DNA from: Himantopus leucocephalus
Taxonomy: Eukaryota; Chordata; Aves; Charadriiformes; Recurvirostridae
Length of the DNA stretch: 64,000 bases
NCBI GenBank assembly: GCA_003993805.1
Contig: RSEF01000019.1
Location: 3,183,105-3,247,104 of the forward strand
Reading direction: 5' to 3'
Below the pieces are notes generated by a model. The model was not told the DNA's origin, did no database searches, and saw only the letters and a program-made list of their open reading frames with translations. This document shows, one piece after another, positions 33,740 through 46,556 of this stretch. The translations under genes and the position numbers were made by a program. Position 1 is the first letter of the stretch. Every line of letters begins with the position of its first letter.

Positions 33740-36700
33740 AGGGGTCTGGAATGTAATTGGAAGGAATATAACAGATAACTTTGCTTATTCACCGGAACAC
33801 CATCCGGTGGGGTGCCACGTGCATAGCTACTGATAAAATAGACCTTAAAGAAAAAGGCTGATGTTTTCAAATAAATCATAGGGATCATAAAGAGCCCCAT
33901 GTTACCAGCACCTGCTAGAACACTGAGTTAAAGCACTTCTTTCCATCCTTGGGGCTCTGGTGTAAGCCACAAACAGAGGAGTCCGTAGCATTTCATGCGG
34001 CTGAAACAGTGGTCATTTATCCGCGTTACAAAACCATTACACGCAGCTCGGCCAGGATGTATCTTCCAAAACCGCTCCCCTGAGAACTTTAATAGTTCTG
34101 GGTCGGAAGCAAACTGTTGCTGTTTGTTCCAGATCTGTCAGGTGGGACACACTTATCAGCCCTTGCAACAAATATCTCTGGCAGGAGGCACTATCACCAT
34201 TCCCTTCCTGAGACCTGCAAAGACAATCCTGAAATCACCACAAAAACAGGGATTGGGAGAACTACGACGTATTTTTGCAACTGTGGAAACAATGCAAAGT
34301 TCTTGACACACACAAGTTTTCAAACACTAATAGCTGGACTATGACCTGGCATACGTGAAACCAAAGAACATTCAGAGGCAGTAACGGGGTGCTGTGCTCC
34401 AGCCACAGCTGAGTCACAAGCGAAGGCTGAATACGAGCCAACAGATGCCAGATTTTTCAGAACAAATAGTTACAGGCGCTGATAAATAACACTAACAACA
34501 TCTTCACCTTCAATGATCCCCATAGAAATGTGAGATCTAACCACATCAACCTGGTGGGCTGCCTTGGTTCAGACACTCTTTGGTTTGGAGCAATTCTTAA
34601 ACCGAAATTTAGTCAAATCCAACAGACAGGTCTCACTCTTGGAGAGCACAACCCCACGTTCCTGTCCCCGAGACAACTGCAGAAACTATGATTCCTCAAG
34701 AGCCTTTGAAAAAAGCATCAGCCAACTGACCGAGACACCCAGGTGTGAACGTTTTGCCCTAACTACATGCATTTTCAAGGGTAGAACAAGTTTTGAGAGT
34801 TCACGAAGGACACATTTTAATGGAATGCCCCAAGGTTTACACAAAATTACCACAAAGTTACAGTCCCAGAAACTTTACCAGCAGCTGTTGGTTCCGCTGA
34901 TTCTTGATGTATTTTACTTCGCATATGCTAAAAATTTAAGTACGCCAGTAGGTCAGACCTTTGAGGCAACTTTGTTGAAAAACCATCCGAATCCTTCCAA
35001 ACTCTGAATTTTTTTCTTCCTGCTTTCTGTTTTGCCACCTGTCTGGCTTGCCGGCTCAATCAAGACCCAGAAGCACCCAAGTACCGTGGGAAATGCCGAC
35101 CCTGCAGGACGTTTGGCCTACACCTGAGAGGGGTCTCATTTTTAGCATCAGATTTCCAAAGAGAAACATGCATCGACCAATTCATCCTACCTAGCAGCTT
35201 CTTCTTATTCACGATCTTCTTTGAACAGTTGTTACGTTGCTAGCTGAAGCGTTATTAATTGGCAAGGTTTTGTCATGCTGTAGCTTCATTTCATTCCCTA
35301 CAGCCAGCCTGTTTGACAGACTGACAATCCTATTTAGCTGTATTAAATGCATTTGCATGTTTTGTCACTATCTTCTCATGAGACTTCGTCAATCATGTTT
35401 TCAGACATGATGATCAGCACCGTTCCCAGGGATTTCCAGCTCAAAATCTATTACATGGGTTTGAGATTAGTACTCTTAATTCAATGTTATCTGAATTGCA
35501 AATGCACTGTTTTGTGTAGCATGTGAACTTTATGCATTTAAAAGAAATGTCAACACTTCAAAAGACTAATTTAGCACCCGGTACTGTAAGACATTTCCCA
35601 TCTTCACACTATTTGCACATTACTCGGAATACAATGGTCCTTTTTTCAGCCTTTACGCATGACCCAGGAGGCCACAGACGGCGTGTGCCATTGAAGCAGC
35701 ACTTACACCTCCCGTAGCATGACTGATGCTTTTGTACCAGCAGGGAACCCAGAGCTCAACCAAAAAAAGGCCCAAACCCATACTTTTGTATCTGAACACA
35801 AGCCAAAGAGGCTGAATAACACTTTTCCTCTCCTGCACCCTGTTCTTCAGGACAATATGCACAACTTTCAAGATCCACCAAGGCCCTTCTGGGTTAAATG
35901 AATTGTTTTCTTTATCTGTGAGGCATCGCTACCCAAACTCTCCTGAAGCACCATGATTCTTTCCCAGTCATAAGCCACAAGAACACAAGCCAGAAGCTGC
36001 CTCGTTTACATCCATGCTAAGTACATGTCACCTTATGTCTTTAAACAAACGGTGACGTTTCTCCAGACCCGTATTTAACACCCCAGTGCAGCATGAAGAG
36101 ATATGTTCTACCCCACCAACTTGGCATCCTCTCAATACCCTCAATACACAATTATCGGGGAAGCTTATTCCCAAAGGAACAGGATCGCAAGGTGCCACCC
36201 AGACACTGCAGCAGTGACGTGCTTTGCCTGCTCAACTCTTGCCCAAGCCAGAGGTCCCCACCACTGAGGCACAGCATGCGACCGTGGAGCACTGCGCCGG
36301 GAACGACTCGTGCTCCTCAGATCGCAACTACTACTGCAAGGATCACATTAAGCTGATAGGAAATTTTATCATTCCTTACTCTACATTTTTTACATTTGCT
36401 TGGAAACTTACATGCAGGACTACTTTTTTTTTTCTTCTTCTTTTTTTTTTTCCCCCAGCTGATTCAATCCCAGTCTTTTTAAGGAACATTTTCCCTTTCT
36501 TCCATTCCTAGGATGTTTTGAATGGGGCAGAGCTTAAGATGATGTAATAATTATTTATAAAGCGCTATAGAGCCTTCCAATAAGAGAGACTTGAAGCAAT
36601 AAGACATGCTTTTTGTGTCCCATCAGCGTGCTCTGGGGTTAGGCCTCTGCTGCAGCACGACAAGCAGAATATACATTTTAATAGACAGCACAAGAAGCAG

Positions 36701-39700
36701 CAACACTTCCAAGACACACACAGCCTGGCAATGAAATAAATATGCCTTCTTCCATCTGCCTCCTCAGCAAATAACTGACCCCGGTGAGATTTCCTGCTCC
36801 GGCACAATAAAAGCAGGACAGGCGGGATGATAGGTACAAACAGGCATCGCTTCCAAACCATCCATTAACTGACACGGTGGCTGAACTTTCCTACTCTTCA
36901 ACCTGGAGACTGTAAATTCAGGTTTCCACATAAAAATGGGACAAAACTGTAAAGGTCTTTGGCCCGTAAAGATCTTTCATGCCGGCACCACGGTCCCCGG
37001 CTGTTGTCTCCAGGCATTTGCATGATCCAATGAAACAGCATTAAATGTAAGCATATTGATTTAAAAAGATGTCGGGTCTGACTCAATTCCCACAAAGACA
37101 CACAAAAGGTTCCCCTAGACTTCCAAAGCAGGAGACCACAATCCCAGTCCCTGTGATGATGATTGCGACATCTTCCAGTAACCTGGATAACCAACAGTTC
37201 TCTAAAAAAGGAGTAGGCAATCACAGGGAGCCCTCACTGAGACCCACAGCAAATCAGCGCTAAGCCTCGAGCCTATTCCTTGATACTCTCCCAGCACAAA
37301 CCTCTGCCCACCTGCTCTAGAAAATGCCTGAGCTCCGAGGAGCAGCTCTGACATTTCAGCGCAAATCGCTGCCTTCAGCTCAATGAACTGGCGCCAGAAG
37401 CCCCCGCAGCAGCACGCGTCAGTTCAGGTGAGTTACGGCACTCAGCAATAGAAACATCTCTTCTTTCAGCATCCACAGTGTTTGATTCAGATATTGCGTG
37501 ATTTCAGACCAACCGATGACCCGAGGGCAGGCAGCAGAGGGCAGGAGGTACACTTATGAACGTAACAGCACATGACGGGGGTGATTTGAGAAGTTTGAAG
37601 GGGACGTGGTGCCAGGCTGCCTCTACCTGGGGGGTGTGATCTTGATTGCTCTTGGGTCCTGCAGGGGAGAGCAGAACTGACCCTCTTCCAGATGCACTGC
37701 AGACAGGGAACGCCACGTACGGTATAGGTATTCCTTATGATAGTGTCCTGAAGTTCATTTTTCTCAGCACACGAATAAGCTGTCTGAGTAATCTTTGGAA
37801 CTATACTCTGTCTCTCCTGGCAGCCATCACCAGCTTTGTTTTCAATAACTTCTCAAATGCTGTACGGATACATGGATTTAGATACTGGAGGGGGAAAAAA
37901 ACAACTTGGAGCAGAAAATACACCGCTTCAATTTCTGATAACACCTATGAAAAGCTTCCTCCTCTCATAGATTGGCTTTTGGGGGCTGATGCTCTGAGAA
38001 CACCCTAACCGGTTTTTCATTTATAGTTTCCCTTGGAAGAGGGACAGGTAGAAAGGGACAAGGTAGGAATACAAAGCAGCTAGGAGACAAACACACGACA
38101 GTAATTCTGCACTCTATTTCAGCAAGCTGCAACTATTTCATCTATATGAATCTTCTCCCATCCCTTCTGTTCTAGGTCAGCAAAATCTGAGGGAACAATG
38201 AGGACCCAAGACTCAAGAGTTCAAATCATCACACTTGTCTGTGCAAGGGAGGATGATGCTCTTACAAGAAAACAGTTTCCCACACAGTATTTGCTATGAG
38301 TTGAGCTGAAGATGCTATGAGACTTGAGAGATGCCCAGAATACCTTAAGACCAGCCCGGCCAATGCTTCGTTATTGACGGAAGAAGCAATAGAGTATTCT
38401 TTTCCTACAGTGCACCTCACATAATTCATATTAAAAAAAATGCAAGACAGTACAATGGATAAGAGTGCTGGGAATAGCACTGGGAAGGAGCTGCAGGTGC
38501 TTTCTTGCTGGAGAGGAGTCAAAGAAATGGTGCCTTTCAATTCCCATAGAAATGCCAGGGAGCATGGGTTTTGTTACATCTTGATCTAGTCCTAGCTAGA
38601 GCTGGACAGCCAAGCCACCACGAAAACACAGAGGGACCTTCTCACAGCAGAACTGCTCCAGGAACCCCATAATTCCTACCTGCTCAGAGACACAGCTTTG
38701 GAGATCTCAAGCCCATGTTGAGCAGCCAGACGTGTAGGTACGTATAACCAGCCCCGAGGCAGGTCCATCTCTTCTCCTGATGGGCAATGCCATCACCAGC
38801 GCATTGCAGCGCAAGGAAGAGTTTTGCACGGCAGGCTGCTGAGGGGGGAGGTGGGTCTAAAGGGGGCGGTGGGAATTATCGTTCTTCAAACCATCTGCTT
38901 TCAGACATATGGGAGAGGGAAAGCGAGGCGGGATCAGTCCATGAAGAATTTCACTCTGCAGTGTGAAGTGGTGACAAGGAGCTTTACCCTTTCCCCTCTC
39001 TCCTGGGGCTTCAGAGCCACCCAGCACAGCATCCCCCCTCCCCTGGCACCCACTGCCCCCCATCCCAGCAGCTCTCCTGTGGTGGGGAGGGAGCCCTGAG
39101 AGCTGGGGAGAAGAGATGATGAAGAGATTATCATGTCTTAACAGAGCAGAGGCGAAGCAGGAGCAGGCTACAGCTGGCAGGCAGCGGTGCAGGGCAGGAT
39201 AGCAGCACCGCACACACAACCGTAGCAGTAGCCATCGGTAATCTGAGCGTTGGCACCGCTGGCGGTCAGAGTAGCAGCACTACCGCAGTACGGTACCCAC
39301 CCTCACCTCTCCTCCGGGATAGGAGAGCGCACAGTGGACTCTATTTCTCCTGCGCAGCCTAGCAAAAGGGCAAGCCTGCAGAAATCCAAATGTCAACAGC
39401 ATATGCTCATCCGTAGGGTTCCAGTAGCACATTAAAGGCTGGCAAAATCCACCGGAGCAGGCTGACAGCCTTTGTCCATGAACGCCCCGCGTTAGTTCCA
39501 GCCCCGATTTCCGCAACAGCCCCACGAACTGTCAGGAATCGCGTGTGAGCGCCAGGATTGAATGGATGTGCAGCAGGCTGCACAGAGCCGCTCGGGAGCA
39601 TCTCATTTGCCTTCTTTCTAAAAGAGAGTTCTGCTCAAAAATAATAGGATGGAACGGTGAGATATAAACATCCCAGTAACTCATGGTGACTTCAAAGATA

Positions 39701-41438
39701 ACACTCCGTACCCTTCTTACATACAAAACGATGGCTTGGGGCTTGTAGTTTTGTTTGTTTCTGTTTTTTTCATACCGTGGATTTATCTTACACAGAGGAA
39801 GCAAAGGAACAGAAGCTGTATGTTTTATAATACAACTTCTGCCGGAGCATGTAAGACTGAAGGCTTTTTTTCTTCCCTTGGAGTGAATCATCATGTGTAG
39901 GGGATGGGGTTGGTTTATGTTTACATTTTTTAAAATTAACTCAGCTAACCACTTGTTCCATTCTGCACAGAATTTGTTGCTTCTCTTTCAGCACTCCTTG
40001 AAAGACAAGCTTTGGAAATAAATATACATCTGGCAAGTCTGAAAGACGGGACTTCAGCAAGCACCGCAGGCTAACTGGAATTCCACAGTGGGCTATTTGC
40101 TTCCCTTTTCAGAGATAAAGCAAAAGGAGAGGAAAAGAAAAACAACAGTAGTAGAAATACCTATCCAGATTAACTTGCAGCGGGAGCAAAAAGGTTTTAC
40201 CACGTTAGCTCTACCAACATTTAAACAGAAATATTTACCAAGAACTGGGGGACTCAAAAGCACATTCCTGGTTTACCTTGTTAATTCTTTGCTTTTCCAT
40301 TTCCAAACTTCCCACCACGCGCAGCTCTGATGTCTCCCAGCAAACCCACATTACCACAGCCTGGTCTGGCTGATTATGAGCTGCGCTTGGTCTCCCGGCC
40401 CACTGGAGCCAAACTGCTTGGCAGAATACTTTGCTCATCTGTAAAACAGCATCCCTTTTACAGAGAAACATGCTTTATTCAGGATGTTTACACGGGGAGT
40501 AGCAGTCTTTCACAAGACTGGCAGAGCAGTCTGCAGTTTTCCACCCCCAGGCTCTTCCTTGCTTCAGGAAAGCGGTGTCCGCCCACGAGGGTGCTGCTCT
40601 CGGGAGCTGGTGCTAAGGGGGTAAAAGGGTTAACACCCAAAGCAAGCTTTCGGCTACGACAAATTTCTGCCCCAAGAAGTCAGCTGTGACAACTACTGTT
40701 ATGACTACCAGATGTGGGCGTCCAGGCAGCCCCGAACAAACCCTCAGCACGTGGCCGGATCACTCCTGATAACCCAAGCTGCTTCCCGTGAAACTGCGCA
40801 GAAAGAGAGAAACGGTGCAATTGGGACTACAGACTCTTCGCAGCGACATCCTGGAACCCCAACCAGCTCGAGACGCTCAGCCGCAACCCAGGCAAGCAGG
40901 CACCACGCTCGTCAAAATGCGAGCTAGAGGAAAAACACCGGTTACTTATTAAAGCGGAGTTTGTATCGATATAGAGGACGACAGACACATATTTAGCTTT
41001 TTGTGTGGTTGGAAACGCATCTTGGTAAAGAAACTCCACGACGTCTGCGTGCTCAGTGCCCTTCTCTGTGATACGCCCCCGTACCGCACAGCACCTCGCT
41101 TGTTTTTTGCTGCTTTATTACAGAGCATGAACCAACAACCAGACAGCGTTTTCTCCCAGCACTTGCCAAAAGCCAAAACCACCCAAGAAAGGGTTTTGCA
41201 GGTGAAAGTACCAAAATTTGTGCGCCCGCAGGTGCAGAACTGATTAAAAGGCATGCATAAAGGGAGGTAATTTCTAAGCAGGTGTTTGTACTTACAAAAT
41301 ACAAATTAAGGTAGATACATACTTCATTGAAGTTTCTGTAAATGGAGTTAATCTAGAGATGTGTCTAAATATGTACCAACTTTAACTAATTTTAGATTAA
41401 TGAACAAGTTTGTTAATGATTTTTTAATGCAACTTTTA

Positions 41439-41733
41439 TTCTAGGAAATGCTAAACAGTGTAATATAGAGCAGAAATGTGCAAGTACCAGAGACAAAGCA
41501 GCAGAGGACTCATTTCTTATTTTTCTATAGAGAAATTATGTACTAATATAAATTATCAAATCGCATTACTTGACAAAATAAAAAGNTTCTAGGAAATGCT
41601 AAACAGTGTTATATAGAGCAGAAACGTGCAAGTACCAGAGACAAAGCAGAGGAGGACTCATTTCTTATTTTTCTATAGAGAAATTCTGCACTAATATAAA
41701 TTATCAAATCGCATTACTTGACAAAATAAAAAG
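41439..41733. repeat. 147-bp direct repeat hinged on a single N
   Basis: Positions 41439-41585 and 41587-41733 are the same 147-bp sequence with a handful of substitutions (for example GTGTAATATA against GTGTTATATA), separated only by one N at 41586. This is the same pattern as at 10336, 46099 and 52878, so most likely an assembly artefact. Confidence 0.95.
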
Positions 41734-43994
41734 TGACCTTTTCAATATTATCTCAGCCTTGTTACTTCTGATTATTTCCTTTAGTTAAAGTTATCATTAG
41801 CTATTTTTATCCATGAAACCAGGAGTACTTATGGAATTACTCTTTCATATGGTATTCATTTGGGTTTCGTATTTTGATTTGTTTTAAAGGTAATTTAAGA
41901 CCTCACGAACAGTAATCAAACATTTAAGTATCGAGTTGTCCTGTTTCTATTGTGCTATGCAAGGAATTAATGCATTGTTGTTTTCTGTAACTATCACCTC
42001 CTATATACCCTGGAACTATCCTTAAATTTTGGTTTGATTTTCTTTTTTCCTTCCTGAGAGCTTATTATTTAGTTATTTAGTAGCTAGTGGGAGATGAGAG
42101 ATTCATTCTTCATTTATTTGACGGTGATTATTCCATGTTAAAAGCCCAAAGATATTTGGTAATAAATAACTAAGGATATTTTAATAAGTGGTTACAAACC
42201 TTAACGCAGTGTTCTCTTAGCAACTACGTGTCTGCATGGCATATATATCAAACTCCCTGTTTTATCTGCTGATTTTCAGTCACTATCTTTTTAACCCAAA
42301 CAGCATGAAATAGCATTTAGATAGTATCTTAGGTGAACTATTACATTGTGCTCCAATCCTTTTTTCCAGATCAAAATCCATCACTCCGAGGTAGTTTCTC
42401 ACTCCATGTCCTCTTCTCGCCACATGGGTATTTCTTTATTGAATAACTTGACAGATAAGAATTAACATGTCCTTTTCTGTATGCTCGTTTGCACAGTAAA
42501 TTACAAATAATCGAGGTACTCAGTCAAATGATAGCATTTTGATTGTTTTCGTTTAAGTCTCCAAATTTTAGCAAGGAACTAATATTAACAACACACTACT
42601 GAAAACCATTACAAATTGGGTGCCTTCGGCGCCCACCAACTCTGTAGCCGCTTTCTGCCTTTGTTAAGCTGTCTCTTTCCATTTACACTCCAAATTTGAA
42701 CTCGGCGGATGCGTACTCTATTTAATTACACAGGGATAGCATACACGAGGCACTAGACACTGTCAAAATTTGAAGGCAATCCCTGAAGACCGTTTGCTAT
42801 TTCTACAGAATGGTTATCGTTTCTCACCTAGTTCAGTATTTTTCCTGTCGCCACAGAAAGGAGTTTTCTGTATTTCAATGGGCTCAGCCTGTGCCAACTT
42901 GCTCCTTCCAGCCTGGTGTTTTCATGTGGAGTTACGTACTTACAGTAGCCTCACTAGTGCTTTTATTCACGGCAGCAAAGAGTTTTTCGTATTTCACCTC
43001 CTAGCCTTCCTCCCTGACAAACACATATACAGTCTTGAAAGAAAGAAAGAAAAAATATTGAGAGAAGAGCCAGTGTTTTGCTCCTCAAATGATTCTTAGA
43101 AGACAAAGATGGGGAAAAATGCCTAGTTAGTTACTGCATAAAGAAAAAGAGCTGCATCAGCTCTTCTCTGACCCTTTTTCTCATTAGTACTTCAGGAATT
43201 CACCTTGTTCAATGTGGCATGTCTTCCCAATTAGAGATCGGCCCTCCAAAAAGGACACCAAAGTGGTAGGGATACCATGTGAAGTCGGGGTTATTCTTAT
43301 GACCTTGCTCAACTGCGGCAGCCACTGGGTAGAGCACATCCATACGGCAGCTGCAAAGTTTTCCATAATCTCCTGAAGTCGATAACAGGAGCTGGGCACG
43401 AGACCTCTCCCTTCATAGGTAGGTTTTCCGGTAGAGTTGAGGATCACAGTAAAATCAGGACAGGGGATTTTTGTCTGTATTGGGGTGGTTTTTGTCCAAG
43501 GTTGTAGTTGGGTCCAGAGTTAGCACTGATGCAAATCCAGGAGGAATTAACACAGGTCTGGCTATTTTGATCTTGTCTCTCTTGTGACTTCCAAAACATT
43601 GTGATTTGGATTCCAAACATAATCCAGTTTTATAAACATTATTCTCCTTTTCCTTGGGTAAAAATACGCCACCTCCACCCTGAGCTCCTGTATACTGGTG
43701 ACCATATATATTAATCCCTGAGCTACTTTGGCTAATGCACCCCAAATCCTTAAACTGAAAATCAACTCTGAAAAAGTAGATTACATCAGTCCAGTTTCAG
43801 TGCTCCACTACTGGCAACTACAGGACTAGGTCCATTGCAGAGAGAGCGATGAGAACCTGAGCATGAATGTGTGGTCATAATGTGAGAAGTGTTTATAAGT
43901 AGATAACTGGTTCCTTCCTAAAATGTTTCCCTCTTTGGGCTCTGGTCACAGCTGCTTTTGCAGAATGTTATGGAGATAAATTTAAAAAACGGCA

Positions 43995-44018
43995 AAAAAC
44001 AAAACAAAACAAAACAGA
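43995..44018. repeat. (AAAAC)n microsatellite
   Basis: A short run of AAAAC units in SPNS2 intron 3. Confidence 0.85.
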
Positions 44019-45218
44019 AAAGAAAGCTAAAACACCCTCTTCGTTTTAGATGGGAGATGTTCTTTCTCTGGAAAGGATGCTTCCTGGCCAATTATAAACC
44101 AGAGTGATTTACTGAGTTAAAGGCTTCTACATTTGGCCATATGCGTTTTTCTTTAGAAATGCAGCAACAATCAACGCAACACGAAAGCCAGCCAGACGTG
44201 TGACTGCCACTGCCCACTTTAGGTGGAAATTCTCTTTTATTAGAAACTGCAGAGCATGTGTGTGGGCAGGAGGGAGCAGGGCGGAGAGGTTTAGTCCCAG
44301 GTTGTCATTCTTTAGGCGTGACCACAATGCTGCAATCTCTGGAACGCGGCTGGACAGAACGGATGAGGAATGCCCCTGCCTCCCTTGGGGAAATCAGCCT
44401 GATGATGCCAGGAGCTGTGATTTGTCTCTCCAGGAATGTTGCCACCTGCAGCAATTAAACCTCCTCTATAATATGATTTAAACAAGAGGCTATTTTTCCA
44501 CAGAAACTGCCAGATCATTGTTTCCTCCAAGTGCCTCTGACAGGCAAGAAAATTAATGCAATGAGAAGACCTCGAAATGGGGTACTGTGGCTGTCCGGAA
44601 AGCAGGTGAGGGATGCTGCGCATAGAGCTTGACAAAATTAAGTGAGCCTGACAACTCCATCATCAGTTCCCCAGCCATATCCATCAACCCGCGTTAAAGG
44701 AGCTGAAACTATGTCTGATCCTTATGCTACCGCCCACCTTCATCGCCTTTGTTGGCAGGAAACAAAGCGCATGCGTAAAACCGCCGCTGGATGCGTTTTG
44801 TCATCCAGCGTACCACAAGCAGACCTCCCAACAAACTCCAACGGCTTCTCTTACATATCAAAAGACAAGAGAACCAGTATATAGCCACGGATTTTTTTTT
44901 TCCAAGTCTTTTTTTAAAGCCTTTTAAAGTTTCTTTAGAATCGCCCTCAAAACAAAACCCATATTGTCAACAGAAACTCTTCCTTAGATAGACTTCTCTT
45001 GTTAGTTTTCATGAATGTGGATGAATAACAGCTTTCACAGATAAGAAAACACAGTTATGCAGACCCCACTTCACCCACGAAAGGTCAGGTATTGCAACAT
45101 TCTGTACGTCAAATACACACCAGAGGGACACGTTCCCCTCGGGCACACCGGCGTGGGGAATGGGGAGTTTCCAGGCACGTCCCGTCCAGCTTTGCGGGAC
45201 ACCCGGCAAAGATCTTAC

Positions 45219-45355
45219 CTGTTCCGTGATGAAGGAGCTTGAGAAAGTGACAGCTGACCAAAAGAAGATCCCACAGCTGAGAATGATCTTTCTGTTGAAA
45301 CGGTCACCGAGGTAACCAAAGATAGGTGCCGCAACCATGAAACTACAGATGAAAA
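45219..45355 (-). CDS. SPNS2: SPNS2 exon 3: TM2, motif A loop, TM3
   Basis: This 137-bp exon has a CTTTGCAG acceptor and a GTAAGATC donor on the minus strand. Two leading bases complete Val, then 45 codons run from [10 protein letters not shown] to SSSFITEQ. It completes helix 2 ([10 protein letters not shown]), carries the MFS motif A loop GDRFNRK and then helix 3 (about [15 protein letters not shown]). The Asp of GYLGD corresponds by my count to human Asp163, the residue I recall as altered in the deaf mouse tumida line; the normal Asp is present. Differences from human are conservative (Ile for Val after NRK, and ITEQ for IPQQ at the end). The plus-strand frame of about 160 codons over 45337-45819 is unrelated antisense noise. 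Confidence 0.97.
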
Positions 45356-46068
45356 CTGCAAAGGAGAGAAAAAGGAAAGAAACGTTTAATAAACATCAGG
45401 CCAAGAACATGAAAACTCATTTTCTGCAAGCCAAACCCTCTAGAGAGCAGTTCCATTTAATTAGACATTCTGCAGCCCTGACTTACAAAGCTGCCAGGCC
45501 TTCAGAAGTCAGTGTTTCCGTAATCAAACTGATTTTTCATTCCCAGAGAAACTTCAGACCGGTGAACCCGCCTGACCCTGGAAAGCACCAGCCCCCCGCA
45601 GTCTGCTGCGAGCTCAGCGTGCGGCCACGGGCAAAACCAGGACAGACTAAAGTAACAGCTTCTGCCCAAATGTCACCGAGAAGGGGAAGCACAGGTTGGG
45701 AGGAACTTCAAGCAAACAGAGGGCAAGCCGAGGGCTCCTTGTTGGCTCTTGCAGCAGAGACCAGAGAGAAACAGGCCACAGAAACTGGAATTGTTTTATC
45801 TTTCCCAGCAGTATTTTAAGGCAACCATGGCACAGTGAGGCAAACCAGTTAACTTTACCATCATCCTACTGGCACCAGCCCTGTAGTTAAGACAGAAAAC
45901 TCCCATCTCCTCATTAGGTCCTTTAACCAGTACTGTACTTGTATTTAAACCCATCACTGAGCAAAAATTCCATTAAAAGAAAGCGTTTTAACCTACAAAG
46001 CCCCAACAGGCCAGGAATGTCCTCTTCTGAAAGACTGCAAGTTCACATTTCCCCTTTGCTTCCCCCCC

Positions 46069-46129
46069 AAAAAACCCCCCAAAGCATTAACCCCAGTANA
46101 AAAACCCCCCCAAAGCATTAACCCCAGTA
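46069..46129. repeat. 30-bp direct repeat hinged on a single N
   Basis: The sequence of six A, six C, then AAAGCATTAACCCCAGTA is present at 46069-46098 and again, with one base changed (five A, seven C), at 46100-46129. One N at 46099 separates the copies. Same artefact pattern as the three longer cases. Confidence 0.92.
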
Positions 46130-46463
46130 GGAACGAGACTCTCACTGGAATAACCTCTGCAAAACCCCCCTGACTGCAGCGCCCGCCCCTCCAGCCCAGC
46201 GTGACACCACCTGCCCAGTGACACCACTGCCAACACCTGACACGCGCTGCTCACACCGTATTCACGACCAGTTTGGAACTTGGCAGAAATGGCCAGATTT
46301 TAAGCTGATTTATACCTGGCTTTTGTCTCTCCACATCAGACATCTGGATGAGAGCAGCTACATTGATTTCACTGCCGTGCAGTATGAAATTTTTCTTCCA
46401 CTGACGGCCTCGGGTTCAGCAAACCCAGAAGGATTTGGGTGGGACGCTAGAAGAGCTGGAGAT

Positions 46464-46556
46464 CATACAATCATCGAATGGTTTAGGCTGGAAGGGACCT
46501 TGAAGATGATCTAGTTCCAACCCCCTGCCCTGGGCAGGGACACCTCCCACCAGAGA
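46464..46556 (-). repeat. CR1 LINE 3' tail, short
   Basis: The plus strand reads ATCGAATGGTTTAGGCTGGA, then AGGGACCTTGAAGATGATCT, then AGTTCCAACCCCCTGCCCTG and GGCAGGGACACCTCCCACCA: the inverted terminal 90 bp of a bird CR1, severely 5'-truncated. Confidence 0.92.

Larger units (their letters stand above)
24446..45218 (-). other. SPNS2: SPNS2 intron 3 (20.8 kb)
   Basis: The longest intron in the window. It contains one CR1 copy (31795-32111), a 147-bp duplication hinged on a single N (41439-41733), a short AAAAC repeat (43995-44018) and several AT-rich blocks dense in TAAT-type and octamer-like motifs (about 29080-29230, 33490-33790, 35220-35430) that look like conserved non-coding elements. 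A CpG-richer patch lies near 28130-28300. Open frames of 100 to 164 codons (for example 27246-27740 plus, 28026-28490 minus, 34564-35007 plus) are not like any protein I know and are treated as chance. Confidence 0.8.

Noticed and set aside
45337..45819. Plus-strand frame of 160 codons starting over SPNS2 exon 3
   Set aside because: It begins antisense to a well-supported coding exon and its translation has no family resemblance.
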